NCBI GenBank assembly: GCA_002400495.2 | Contig: NVQL02000075.1 | Span: 59,109-123,108, forward strand | Origin: Alphaproteobacteria bacterium | Lineage (GTDB): Bacteria > Pseudomonadota > Alphaproteobacteria > Rhizobiales > OSC116 | Direction: 5' to 3' | Length of the DNA: 64,000 nucleotides | Shown: one piece after another, positions 8,518 through 17,102 of the stretch | How the letters are laid out: each line of letters opens with the position of its first letter | How positions within the stretch are numbered: the stretch's first letter is position 1 | The notes under the pieces: generated by a model | Told to the model about the DNA's origin: nothing | Databases searched by the model: none | Seen by the model: the letters and a program-made list of their open reading frames with translations, nothing else | Program-made: the position numbers and the translations under genes

Positions 8518-9210
8518 TTAACGCCCAGAACGAACATGGCCGATAAACTGCCTTTGCACATTCACATCGGATTTTGCAATCCAGGCTTCGACGATTGGTT
8601 TGGCAGCAGGATTTAACAAATATTGCCGCGCTAGGTTTCTGACCACATTTCTACTATTTGGGCTGAAATACAAAAAATCTGCCATTGCATTGGCCTTATT
8701 CACATCGGATAATTTTTCCCAATTTTGCAAGCTTAGAACTATACGCCGTATGCCGATCCAATCTTGTCGCTTTGCGACATGCCATGCATTGAATAATGAC
8801 TGGTTCAGTAATTCATCGCCATTTTCTTGTTGGCCATGTAGTTTAGCTTTTTCCAGCCATATAAGCGCTGAACTCGGTGCCACCGCCAATGCATTGTCCA
8901 ATATATTGAGGCATTCTTGGCGTTGTGCTACAATTTTTTGTTTATCAAAGAGTAAATAAGTTGCAAGTTTTCGGGCGCAATATTTATAACGTATATGGAC
9001 AAATTTACGATTGGCAATATTTGGAGCTAAGGCATCAGAAAACCTCGCTTTTTTTTCATCATTCTCTATGAGGCTTGGTATAAAAAAATCCAACTCTTTC
9101 AAATAATGTTCTTGCGGTATGGCCATGAATATAGCGGTTTCGCGACCCAATAGTAACAAAAGCAATAAGGGAAATATGAATTTAAAATATTGATTTATAA
9201 GAATTTTCAT
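8518..9210 (-). CDS. Uncharacterised membrane-anchored protein of polysaccharide locus
   Basis: 230 residues. One N-terminal hydrophobic helix (about 8-31, with FIFPLLLLLLLG) is followed by a soluble, mainly helical part with TPR-like spacing (ALAVAPSSALIWLEKAKL near 105-125). I recognise no catalytic motif. GAGGGA lies just before the start ATG. It sits 20 bp downstream of the tyrosine autokinase gene on the same strand, so a role in exopolysaccharide assembly is plausible but inferred only from position. Confidence 0.7.
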   Translation of the reverse strand: MKILINQYFKFIFPLLLLLLLGRETAIFMAIPQEHYLKELDFFIPSLIENDEKKARFSDALAPNIANRKFVHIRYKYCARKLATYLLFDKQKIVAQRQECLNILDNALAVAPSSALIWLEKAKLHGQQENGDELLNQSLFNAWHVAKRQDWIGIRRIVLSLQNWEKLSDVNKANAMADFLYFSPNSRNVVRNLARQYLLNPAAKPIVEAWIAKSDVNVQRQFIGHVRSGR

Positions 9211-9230
9211 AATTTCCCTCTGGTGTTAAC

Positions 9231-11435
9231 TCAATTACTATAATAATAAGAATATTCGGCACCATGCATGCCGTAATGGGAGGCCTGCGCGTCATCTTGC
9301 TGCGTAATTATGGTCGAGATTGGCAAGGTATCTTTTGCTCGGTGAATGTAATTCATGCCGGCCAGTATATTTTTTTGGCTGGTTGAGGCGTGCTTAATGG
9401 CATAAACTATTTGATCAACTTTTTGAGCTATAATCTGGGTGTCAACAACAAAACCAACAGGTGGCGTATCAATGATGACGATGTCATATTCGGCTTTAAA
9501 TTTTTCTAACACCATGTCTAAACTTGCAGATTGAACGAGAATGTCAGTTGCCATTTTCTGTGTCGAGCCGCTCAGCGCAACATACAAGCCAGTCGCCGAT
9601 TCAAAATACATCACATTGTCTAGAGTCGAAATGTCAGCATCGTCTCTGATAAAATCTTGTAAACCATATGATTTTTCTAAGCCTAACCGTGAATACACTG
9701 CGGGATGCCTGAAATCCAAATCAACCAATATAGTTTTTTTGCCAGTCAGGGCATATGATCTGGCTAATGATAAAGAGGTGGTGGTCTTGCCTTCCTTGGG
9801 CAAAGTTGAGGTGATGGCAATCACCCGTGCCAATTGTCCCGTATTTTCATCAATCTCTGGTTTGCTATTGTCTAAACCCACCCGCAACATTCTAATGGAT
9901 TCCGAAAATCGTGATAATGGTGAGTTTAATATTGCATTGTCTTCGCCGGCTTTTTCATGTCTGGGAATGATGCTTATTGGTCTGATGCCTAATACTGATT
10001 TGACTTGTTCTGAAGAGGTGAAACCACCAATTAATTTATCACGAATGATGGCCAAAACCACCCCGGCGAATAAAGCAGCAATCACCAAAGCCACAGTCAA
10101 TAATTTCTTATTAGGTTTTATTGGATTTCTGGAAGGAAAAGCCGTCGCAATGACCCTTACATCTGGAATAAGAATGCCAATCTTCTGCTCTACTTCACTA
10201 TATTTAGAGGATTCGATTTTATAAAGTTTACGTTTGCTTTCAATGTCTGTGGTCAATCGATATAGAGCCAATGATACATCTTGCGGTAAATTTTGTTCGG
10301 AAAACAATTTCTGTCGCGCAGTGCGTACCGTATCAATTTTTGCTTGGGTGTCGTTAATGCCTTCATTTAAGTTATTGCTTAGATTGATCGCCAATTCAGA
10401 AAAATTTGCATCAATCTTTGCCAATTCTTGTTCCAAACTAAATCTATCATTATTGTTTAAAACTGGCGCCCGCAGCTGTTGGCTAATGGTTTGATATTGA
10501 GCATATAATGCATCGGCTTGCTGATCACCAGAAAGGCTGGTTAATAAAGAGTAGTCTCTAGACACTGTTGCACGATCAATCTGTGACAATTGCAACGTTT
10601 TGGTCAGTTTTGAGTCCACTCTTATGGTGATTTCGGCGCGTAATTTTTCGAGTTCAAGGCGCACTTCGGGTGAATTCACTTTACTTGATTGCTCTTGGAT
10701 GAAGTTCTCAACCTGATGCTCATAATCTTGAATTTCTTCGGATAATTTATTCAATTGATTGCGAAGCACATTTGCCGCTTCTCGTACCGAATCTGCTTTG
10801 CTTTCAACTTTTTCACTTAAATAAGAGCGGGTTATATTGTTGGCAATGTCTGCCGCACGTTCGGCTGATGGTGACAAAGCGCTGATTGCAATAACATTGG
10901 TACCGCGAGACCTTGAGACCGATATATTTGTACTTAAAGCTTTTAAATAGCCCATTAAATCTTGACCAGATAGATCACTATAAGTTCTGAATATGCTGTT
11001 TGCGGATTCGGTTTCTTCTGTTGCAAACAACGAAAATAATTTTTCTTTTAAACTTTTACGATTATAATCTACTGAATTCCATAATTGCAAGTCGCGTATA
11101 GTGCGCAAATGCACTTTGTTAGATTTTATAATCTCAACTTCAGTGTTCACTTTAAAGTCAATGCTAGCGCCGCCGACACTTTCAACATCTAGGCCAACCA
11201 ATTTAGATTGGTTGCTGTCGACCACAACCTTGGCAGTTGCTTGATAAATAGGGGTTAACGAATATATGATAGGCAGGCCAATAAGCGATATTATAATGAA
11301 TGCAAAAAATACATATTTTTTTTGCCGCAAAATAACATGCCAATACTCCATGGCATTAATATTATCAGAATCATGGTCATCATAAATATTAAATCTGGGT
11401 TGCTCAAATTTAAAAACACCGTTTTCTCTAGCCAA
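9231..11435 (-). CDS. Polysaccharide chain-length/tyrosine autokinase (Wzc/ExoP type)
   Basis: 734 residues. The N-terminal Wzz region has TM helices at about 42-60 and 447-465, with a periplasmic coiled-coil-rich domain between them. The C-terminal BY-kinase domain has Walker A STLPKEGKTT (543-552), Walker A' TILVDLDFRHP (568-578) and Walker B VIIDTPP near 655. The C-terminus (HYGMHGAEYSYYYSN) carries five tyrosines, the usual autophosphorylation cluster. It should control polymerisation and export of a surface polysaccharide with the O-antigen ligase at 14981. The start is a TTG with AGGA eight bases upstream; the first ATG in frame is at 11351. Confidence 0.9.
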   Translation of the reverse strand: MARENGVFKFEQPRFNIYDDHDSDNINAMEYWHVILRQKKYVFFAFIIISLIGLPIIYSLTPIYQATAKVVVDSNQSKLVGLDVESVGGASIDFKVNTEVEIIKSNKVHLRTIRDLQLWNSVDYNRKSLKEKLFSLFATEETESANSIFRTYSDLSGQDLMGYLKALSTNISVSRSRGTNVIAISALSPSAERAADIANNITRSYLSEKVESKADSVREAANVLRNQLNKLSEEIQDYEHQVENFIQEQSSKVNSPEVRLELEKLRAEITIRVDSKLTKTLQLSQIDRATVSRDYSLLTSLSGDQQADALYAQYQTISQQLRAPVLNNNDRFSLEQELAKIDANFSELAINLSNNLNEGINDTQAKIDTVRTARQKLFSEQNLPQDVSLALYRLTTDIESKRKLYKIESSKYSEVEQKIGILIPDVRVIATAFPSRNPIKPNKKLLTVALVIAALFAGVVLAIIRDKLIGGFTSSEQVKSVLGIRPISIIPRHEKAGEDNAILNSPLSRFSESIRMLRVGLDNSKPEIDENTGQLARVIAITSTLPKEGKTTTSLSLARSYALTGKKTILVDLDFRHPAVYSRLGLEKSYGLQDFIRDDADISTLDNVMYFESATGLYVALSGSTQKMATDILVQSASLDMVLEKFKAEYDIVIIDTPPVGFVVDTQIIAQKVDQIVYAIKHASTSQKNILAGMNYIHRAKDTLPISTIITQQDDAQASHYGMHGAEYSYYYSN

Positions 11436-11467
11436 TATACAAGTCCTTTTGAGGATAGTTTACCTAT

Positions 11468-12238
11468 TTATAAAACTATTTGATTGTGATTTTTAACCAG
11501 TAAACAAGTTAAATTTTCAGTTGCATACGCACCCGTATCAATATTGATTCTTGATTCTAAAAACTCGACTTTATCACGAGAGACGTGACCATGAACAACA
11601 ATTTTTTCATACTTACTTATGTTAGCTTTTCTATTGTTAAGAAGAGTTTTTTTAGACTGTAAGTTCAATGGTTTATCGTTACTAGGCACGGCGTGGCAAA
11701 AAAAATAGTCACCATTTGTATAAGAAATGTTTAAATTGTTCAAAAACCCAATCATTTTCATACCCATTTGCTTAAGCAGCTGTTGTCTAACAAGTTGTAC
11801 ATCATCTAAACCACTAATACCAAAGTTACTTAAAGTGGCGATGCCGCCTATGGCCATCCAAACTTTGTAATATTTATGTGGGTTTGATAAAAATTTTAAC
11901 AATATATCCTCGTGATTGCCCATTAAATAATGAATGGTGCAATTGTCGATTTTAAGCGACATTAATCTTTCAATCACTTGGCGAGATTGGTGCCCCCTAT
12001 CAATATAGTCGCCTAAAAAAACCAAGTGGAATACATATTTGTCTTTGAATTCAATAACTTTTCGTCTAATTTTTTGAATTTGCTTTTCTAATAAATCCAA
12101 ACGCCCGTGAATGTCGCCAATGGCAAAGACCATTTCATTTTCATTCACCTGTGCATTCCCCAATGTCATTACAACTTTAGGGGTCGATTTATCTTCACTT
12201 ATATTGTTAAAGAATAGTTTCTTTAAAAATGCAGCCAT
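11468..12238 (-). CDS. Calcineurin-like metallophosphoesterase (PPP-type phosphatase)
   Basis: 256 residues with the complete metallophosphatase motif set: GDIHG (41-45), GDYIDRG (76-82), GNHED (107-111), FCHAVPS and VVHGHV toward the end. These residues bind the two-metal centre. It resembles PrpA/serine-threonine phosphatases and bis(5'-nucleosyl)-tetraphosphatases of the PPP family; sequence alone does not choose between them. It lies 32 bp upstream of the tyrosine autokinase gene on the same strand, so dephosphorylation of a polysaccharide-assembly component is possible but unproven. Confidence 0.85.
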   Translation of the reverse strand: MAAFLKKLFFNNISEDKSTPKVVMTLGNAQVNENEMVFAIGDIHGRLDLLEKQIQKIRRKVIEFKDKYVFHLVFLGDYIDRGHQSRQVIERLMSLKIDNCTIHYLMGNHEDILLKFLSNPHKYYKVWMAIGGIATLSNFGISGLDDVQLVRQQLLKQMGMKMIGFLNNLNISYTNGDYFFCHAVPSNDKPLNLQSKKTLLNNRKANISKYEKIVVHGHVSRDKVEFLESRINIDTGAYATENLTCLLVKNHNQIVL

Positions 12239-12368
12239 TTAAACCCATAAATCTCTAATTAATCTTAACCATAATTATTTTCTTATAGCGCTTATATTAC
12301 ATAAAAAACAAGAGGTTTTAGTATATATAGTAAACAACGCCAAAAGGTAATATTTGAACGATATTTGC

Positions 12369-12397
12369 TTGACGTTCATACTACTTTAGGTTAACAA
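12369..12397 (+). promoter_or_regulatory. Candidate promoter of the 15-residue-repeat gene
   Basis: TTGACG (12369-12374) and TAACAA (12392-12397), 17 bp apart, lie in the AT-rich 216-bp gap between the divergent phosphatase and repeat-protein genes. The -10 match is weak. Confidence 0.3.
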
Positions 12398-12454
12398 GTT
12401 GTTAATTAGTTTTTCAATATAAACTTAAATATTTTAAGTAAAGTAGGTGATGCG

Positions 12455-13810
12455 ATGTTTAAACGTATATTAATAGTTCTTGTCAGCTTGGCAATCTCGA
12501 CGAATGTGACTTTGGCTACAATTGCTGAAGACACAGCATTGATTGCTGGAATAGAGGCAACAATAGCCACAGTATGTATTGATGAAAACAGTGCTGCCTG
12601 TACTGATGCTCGTTCACAGATTGAGACTGCTGAAGGCCGTATCGTTGTTGCCGAATTTATTGATTTAACGCAAACAGTAGGTGTGATTGGGACAGCAGCG
12701 ACTGATTTAAATGCTTTAAGAGACGTGGATGGCATTACTATTGAGCAACTTGTTGCAATTTTGGCTGCATCTGCACCTGAAACACTTGCAAATGTAACAA
12801 GTGCGGTGGCAACGTCTAACCCTGGTATATTAGGTACGATGGTCAGCGCAGTTGCACAAGTGGCGCCAGACAGTCTTGTCGAAGTGGTGGCGCAAGTGGC
12901 TGAAATCGCGCCTGAAGTGGTGGCCGAAGTGGTCGCACAAGTCGCTCAAGTGGCGCCTGAAGTGATTGCCCAAGTGGTTGCCCAAGTGATTGAAATCGCG
13001 CCTGAAATGGCTGTCGAAGTGGTTACTCAAGTCGCTCAAGTGGCGCCTGAAGTGGTGGCCGAAGTGGTCGCACAAGTGATTGCAGTTGTACCAGAAGTGG
13101 CTGTTGAAGTGGTTACCCAAGTGGCCGAAATCGCCCCTGAAGTGGTGGCCGAAGTGGTGGCTCAAGTGGTGGTAGTTGTGCCTGAAGTGGCTGTCCAAGT
13201 TATAGCGCAAGTCTTGGAAGTGGCACCTGAAGTGGTTGCCCAAGTGGTTGCACAAGTTGCTGTAGTGGCGCCATTAGTGTTGCCCGGCGTGGTGGCTGAA
13301 GTGGCTGAAGTGGCTCCTGAGGTGATTGCTGATGTGACTGCTGCAGTGGCTCTGGCTGCGCCTGACGTGATATCAGTGGTAGCTGGGCAAGTGGCGCTGG
13401 TGGCGCCTGAATTGGCGGGTGACGTGATTGCTCAACTGATTGAAGTGGCACCTGAACTAGTGGGCGAAGTGTCTGAAACGATTGTTACGGTGGTGCCTGA
13501 ATTAATATCTGATGTGGTTGGAGTGATTGCGGTAGCGGCGCCTGAAGAGCTTGCCAATATGGTTGAAGTAATTGCCGAAGTGGCGCCTGAAGTGCTGGCC
13601 GATGTAGTTGAAGTAATTGCTGAAGCGGCGCCTGAAGTGCTGGCCGATGTAGTTGAAGTAATTGCTGAAGCGGCGCCTGAAGTGGTTGAGGAAGTGGTTA
13701 CAGTGATCGCCGATGCGGATCTTCCAGATGAAATTCAACAAGAGGTTGCTGACGCTGTAAATAACGCACCAACGGCTGCACTTGGACCAGACGCAGCAAG
13801 CCCAGCGTAA
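12455..13810 (+). CDS. Secreted protein with twenty-one 15-residue Val/Ala/Glu/Pro repeats
   Basis: 451 residues. A signal peptide (MFKRILIVLVSLAI, likely cleavage after TLA at about 21) is followed by a small domain with a cysteine pair (Cys41, Cys49), then 21 uninterrupted 15-residue repeats (107-421) and a short acidic tail ending GPDAASPA. The repeat consensus is APEVVAEVVAQVAEV: proline at position 2, acidic residue at 3, aliphatic residues elsewhere. No lysine or arginine occurs in the array, so it is strongly acidic. Helical repeats broken by proline, or a solenoid, are both possible. I know no named family. It is flanked by polysaccharide genes and followed by a convergent transglutaminase-like protease gene, so a cell-surface or matrix role is the best guess. 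Confidence 0.8.
   Translation: MFKRILIVLVSLAISTNVTLATIAEDTALIAGIEATIATVCIDENSAACTDARSQIETAEGRIVVAEFIDLTQTVGVIGTAATDLNALRDVDGITIEQLVAILAASAPETLANVTSAVATSNPGILGTMVSAVAQVAPDSLVEVVAQVAEIAPEVVAEVVAQVAQVAPEVIAQVVAQVIEIAPEMAVEVVTQVAQVAPEVVAEVVAQVIAVVPEVAVEVVTQVAEIAPEVVAEVVAQVVVVVPEVAVQVIAQVLEVAPEVVAQVVAQVAVVAPLVLPGVVAEVAEVAPEVIADVTAAVALAAPDVISVVAGQVALVAPELAGDVIAQLIEVAPELVGEVSETIVTVVPELISDVVGVIAVAAPEELANMVEVIAEVAPEVLADVVEVIAEAAPEVLADVVEVIAEAAPEVVEEVVTVIADADLPDEIQQEVADAVNNAPTAALGPDAASPA
12773..13717 (+). repeat. 45-bp tandem repeat array within the secreted repeat protein
   Basis: Twenty-one in-frame 45-bp units. Units 19 (13583-13627) and 20 (13628-13672) are identical over all 45 bases, indicating a very recent duplication. 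Units 6-11 alternate between xPExAVxVxxQV and APEVVAxVVAQV types, so a 90-bp unit has also been duplicated. There is no spacer, so this is not a CRISPR. Confidence 0.9.
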
Positions 13811-13840
13811 TAGTTATTACGTGAATGCTAAATATCTTTT

Positions 13841-13871
13841 AAAAGCCTCTGATTTGTCGGAGGCTTTTTTT
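13841..13871 (+). terminator. Intrinsic terminator after the repeat-protein gene
   Basis: AAAAGCCTC (13841-13849) pairs with GAGGCTTTT (13860-13868), followed by further T to 13871. It lies 31 bp after the stop and abuts the stop of the convergent protease gene. The A-run on the left side may let it work in both directions. Confidence 0.8.
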
Positions 13872-14661
13872 ATGCCAATACGGCCCAACTATAACCTTCT
13901 TTTGAGCCTTGACGCGTTAAAAACGTATATTTGGAGCTTTCAACATTAATGACTCTTTTCAATATATTGTCCAAAATATACTCGCCCTGATTTGTTGACA
14001 CTGTTAGCACCGCATGCCGTTCGCCACGTTCGGTGTCAACAATGGTTATCAGTAAAGCATTGGAAGGCCACCCTTGTTTTATTAACTTGGCTTTTTTAGT
14101 CAGCGCAAAATCTTCACAATCACCTTGTGCTAAATTCACTTGCCAATTATCTTTGGTTCCAGCTTTTTCATATTCAGGCCGTATGCTTTTGTTGATTTGG
14201 TCATTCACTTGTTTTAAATCAGAGAATAACTGCGAGTTCATCAAGACTTCACCTTTTTCGTTGATTTTTAAATGGCCTTTATTTTTTTGACAAACAGTCA
14301 ATAACTTATCTTTGCATAATCGAAACAAACCAGATGGAGCTATGGTGCGTTTAACGACTTTTAGTGAGCGCCCCTTGCCATTGTTAAACAATGTCCGCCG
14401 CGATAAACTCGGTGCTAATGTCAATCTTTCACCGGAGGATGCATTAAATAATTTATTCACAAAGGAGGCATCGGTTAGAATCCTATTCCTAATTTGCAAA
14501 TTAGATTTTAAAGAAAATGTTGGTACCAAGCGCTCTAAGCGGGTCATACCGTTAAGTTGGTCAATAAATAAATCGCCCGAACTTTCTTTTGCCATCACAG
14601 TATTTATATTCATTAATGTAGCAAGCGCTAGCATTGTTTTAAAAGTTGATAATCTACTCAT
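13870..14661 (-). CDS. Transglutaminase-like cysteine peptidase (BTLCP, LapG-related)
   Basis: 263 residues with a signal peptide (MSRLSTFKTMLALATLM, probable cleavage near residue 24). The C-terminal half holds the family's Cys-His-Asp triad: GDCEDFA (Cys182), ERHAVLTV (His216) and YILDN (Asp231). The family includes LapG, which releases LapA-type adhesins from the outer membrane in the periplasm. I use the ATG at 14661 because GGAG lies seven bases upstream; an in-frame ATG at 14673 has no good site. It is convergent with the 15-residue-repeat gene. No LapD-like receptor or LapA-like substrate is adjacent, so the target is unknown. Confidence 0.85.
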   Translation of the reverse strand: MSRLSTFKTMLALATLMNINTVMAKESSGDLFIDQLNGMTRLERLVPTFSLKSNLQIRNRILTDASFVNKLFNASSGERLTLAPSLSRRTLFNNGKGRSLKVVKRTIAPSGLFRLCKDKLLTVCQKNKGHLKINEKGEVLMNSQLFSDLKQVNDQINKSIRPEYEKAGTKDNWQVNLAQGDCEDFALTKKAKLIKQGWPSNALLITIVDTERGERHAVLTVSTNQGEYILDNILKRVINVESSKYTFLTRQGSKEGYSWAVLA

Positions 14662-14980
14662 CACGAACTCCATCTCATATTGGAGCCCATTTAACCTTTA
14701 AAGTTTTTACAATTTATAGAAATAATCATTCAAATTTTATCTATTCGCGCATATCTTGTTTTCTTAGTAAATAAATTATGAATTAAAAACCTTACTTAAT
14801 TTGTTGAAAATATTAATAAAACCTTATAAACACTGGTGAAGAGTAACCTTATCTCGCTATAAGTTAAATAGAATGTTACCCGCCTGGCACAACTATAATG
14901 TACAATGAATATATTGATCGATTGCATGCATGATCTAGAAAAATGCTGAGTTTATTATCATTGGAAAGCTAGCTATGGCT
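14662..14980. other. AT-rich intergenic stretch
   Basis: About 320 bp upstream of the protease gene and downstream of the O-antigen ligase gene. I see no open frame, tRNA or strong hairpin. It presumably contains the protease promoter. Confidence 0.5.
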
Positions 14981-16333
14981 TCATTCTGCTGAGAGTGGTG
15001 GATTCTTTCTGCGGAACTTTTGATTGAATGACAGGCTCACCAAGAAAAATGCATAGAGGCTTATGGCGGGGACTTGTATGGTGAAGTCGAACACCCCATG
15101 AACCAACATTTCGACTATAATTGTCGCGGCAGGTATTGTTAATATCCAATTGCTGTTGGATGTAAGGCAACGGTTTACCAACCGAATAAATATTGCAGCC
15201 ACAAAATAATATATTATTAAAAATATAGGTATTCCTAAAGTCACCATAATCTCCATAGGGGTTGAATGTAATTTATTCCAGAAGATACGGTCTACGCCAT
15301 TGGCATAATGGTAAAGCGGTTCTAAATCGATATATGCGCCAGCGCCATGCCCCAATAAAGGCCGGTCAAGAACCGCGATAATAGAATCTGCAATTAAGGC
15401 TAGCCGAACTTGCGTGCTATGAATTGAGCTATTACTACCTCTAAATTGGGCAAGATAATAAAGCGCTGCAAATGCTGCGAATAAAACCAACAAAATGACA
15501 ATAATTTTTACGCCATTGGATAGGGAGTTTTTCTTTTTTCTTGATTTTTTGGCAAGCATTACCAATAAAACTAAAAAAGTGACCGCAATTAATGTGGACA
15601 TTATCCCACCTCTAGATGCGGTTAATATTTGCAAAATTGCCAAAAATACTAAATTTATAGAAATCAAAAACGCCTGAGTGGAAAGTGGTAATTTTGCAAA
15701 ACGAATGCGTTTCAATAAAAGCATTTCGGCTAAATAACTCATACAAATGATAATCCCGAAGCCGATAAAATTGGCCATGGCATTTTTATAAACAAATGTC
15801 CCATTTATCCATTTAAGACTTCTTGTAGAGTCTATAATGCCGTAAGTCTGCAAATCGAACAGAAACACAACCAGCCCAAATAAGGCTATGGCATTGATAA
15901 TCATCAAGCAAATAAATTGCATTTGAATGGCAGCCTTAACATCATACATCGCCATATAAACGCCGATTAATACAATTGATAGGCTCATATAACCCATCAA
16001 GGCACTCCAGGTTAGGCCTGGGTTAAGGCTGATGGCGCCATCAATGCCCAATTCTTGCCACAAGGGATGATTTAAAAAATCAGGGGTTAGGCTGGTGGCT
16101 TGTAGCACCATCCAAGCGGGTATTATGACGAATAAAAAGATGAATATATTTCGGGTATTTTTATTCAAATCGCTAAACAATTTGGTCATATTGCCTGAAT
16201 GAATAAAAAAGCCGAGTGCAAATATGGTGAGCGTTAAACTAATAAGCTCAAAGCCATATCGGTTGCCACCTAGTAAAATGGGCGAGATTATAAGTGATAT
16301 AATCAAAAATATTTTACTTATTTTATACGTCAT
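14981..16333 (-). CDS. O-antigen ligase/polymerase family membrane protein (Wzy/WaaL-like)
   Basis: 450 residues, about eleven or twelve hydrophobic segments, with a large hydrophilic loop at about 290-360 containing STQVRLALIADSI and RPLLGHGAG. The RxxLxxxS...LxGxGxG pattern in that loop is typical of the Wzy_C/WaaL family, which join or polymerise undecaprenyl-linked glycans on the periplasmic face. The ATG at 16333 is preceded by GGGG at nine bases; an in-frame ATG at 16348 is possible. With the autokinase at 9231 it suggests a Wzy-dependent polysaccharide pathway, although no flippase or glycosyltransferase is in view. Confidence 0.82.
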   Translation of the reverse strand: MTYKISKIFLIISLIISPILLGGNRYGFELISLTLTIFALGFFIHSGNMTKLFSDLNKNTRNIFIFLFVIIPAWMVLQATSLTPDFLNHPLWQELGIDGAISLNPGLTWSALMGYMSLSIVLIGVYMAMYDVKAAIQMQFICLMIINAIALFGLVVFLFDLQTYGIIDSTRSLKWINGTFVYKNAMANFIGFGIIICMSYLAEMLLLKRIRFAKLPLSTQAFLISINLVFLAILQILTASRGGIMSTLIAVTFLVLLVMLAKKSRKKKNSLSNGVKIIVILLVLFAAFAALYYLAQFRGSNSSIHSTQVRLALIADSIIAVLDRPLLGHGAGAYIDLEPLYHYANGVDRIFWNKLHSTPMEIMVTLGIPIFLIIYYFVAAIFIRLVNRCLTSNSNWILTIPAATIIVEMLVHGVFDFTIQVPAISLYAFFLVSLSFNQKFRRKNPPLSAE

Positions 16334-16415
16334 AAAATCAATCCCCATAATATAAGTAACTTAAATGAATAGGCGCTATTGTTAGCAATATATTTGCGAT
16401 ATTTAACATAAAGTC

Positions 16416-16443
16416 ATGTATAAATGTAAATGTATAAATGTAA
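16416..16443. repeat. 14-bp tandem duplication upstream of msrA
   Basis: ATGTATAAATGTAA occurs twice without a gap (16416-16429, 16430-16443), followed by a partial third copy AATGTAAA. It lies in the 226-bp gap between the O-antigen ligase gene and msrA. Function unknown; replication slippage in AT-rich DNA would account for it. Confidence 0.7.
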
Positions 16444-16574
16444 AATGTAAAAAACTTAGTTTCAACTGAGTGGCCTCCATATTGAAATTGAATCAATTTT
16501 ACGTCATAAGCTTTTATCGGCCTCGAGAAAATATATGAAGCAGGCTATGATCAGTTCAGAATAAAGACGAACAA

Positions 16575-17093
16575 ATGAAAGAAAGCCATATGACAAATGA
16601 TTTAGAACGTGCGGTATTGGCTGGTGGTTGTTTTTGGGGCATACAGGATTTAATACGCAAGCAAACTGGCGTGGTCAACACGCGGGTGGGCTATACAGGC
16701 GGCGATGTGCCTAATGCCACATATCGCAACCATGGCACTCATGCCGAAGCCATTGAAATTATGTTTGACCCTCAAATTACGAATTTTCGCAATATGTTGG
16801 AGTTTTTCTTTCAAATTCACGATCCTTCAACCGAAAACCGTCAAGGTAATGACATTGGCACATCCTACCGTTCCGAAATTTTCTACACTTCAGATGAGCA
16901 ACGGCTTGAAGCACTGCGCACCATTGATGATGTTAACGCTGCGGGCATTTGGCCTGGCCGTGTCGCGACTTTGCTTAGCGAGGTTGGCGATTTTTGGGAA
17001 GCTGAAGCTGAGCATCAAGATTATTTATTGCTGCGCCCTGATGGCTATACGTGTCACTTTTTGCGATCCGATTGGGTGTTGCCAAAACAATAA
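16575..17093 (+). CDS. msrA: Peptide methionine sulfoxide reductase MsrA
   Basis: 172 residues; reduces methionine-S-sulfoxide in proteins and free methionine. The catalytic motif GCFWG is at about residues 18-22, followed by RVGYTGG and the YxxHGxHAEA block. A second cysteine near the C-terminus (DGYTCHF) could act as resolving cysteine. A second in-frame ATG at 16590, four bases after GAAAG, is an alternative start. The gene is followed nine bases later by selO, so both probably form an oxidative-stress operon. Confidence 0.95.
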   Translation: MKESHMTNDLERAVLAGGCFWGIQDLIRKQTGVVNTRVGYTGGDVPNATYRNHGTHAEAIEIMFDPQITNFRNMLEFFFQIHDPSTENRQGNDIGTSYRSEIFYTSDEQRLEALRTIDDVNAAGIWPGRVATLLSEVGDFWEAEAEHQDYLLLRPDGYTCHFLRSDWVLPKQ

Positions 17094-17102
17094 GGTCGGT
17101 TA

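Noticed and set aside
12773..13717. 45-bp periodic array as a possible CRISPR or minisatellite
   Set aside because: There are no spacers and the period is an exact multiple of three that stays in one open frame with a conserved amino-acid pattern.
12830..13741. Minus-strand open frames rich in His, Asn and Phe that look like metal-binding repeat proteins
   Set aside because: They are the exact antisense of the 45-bp repeat array (GAAGTGGT-type codons read backwards) and have no ribosome-binding site or signal peptide.
12455..13810. Repeat protein as a LapA-type substrate of the neighbouring protease
   Set aside because: No TAAG or similar double-alanine-glycine site, retention domain or RTX repeats were found, so only the weaker co-location is reported.
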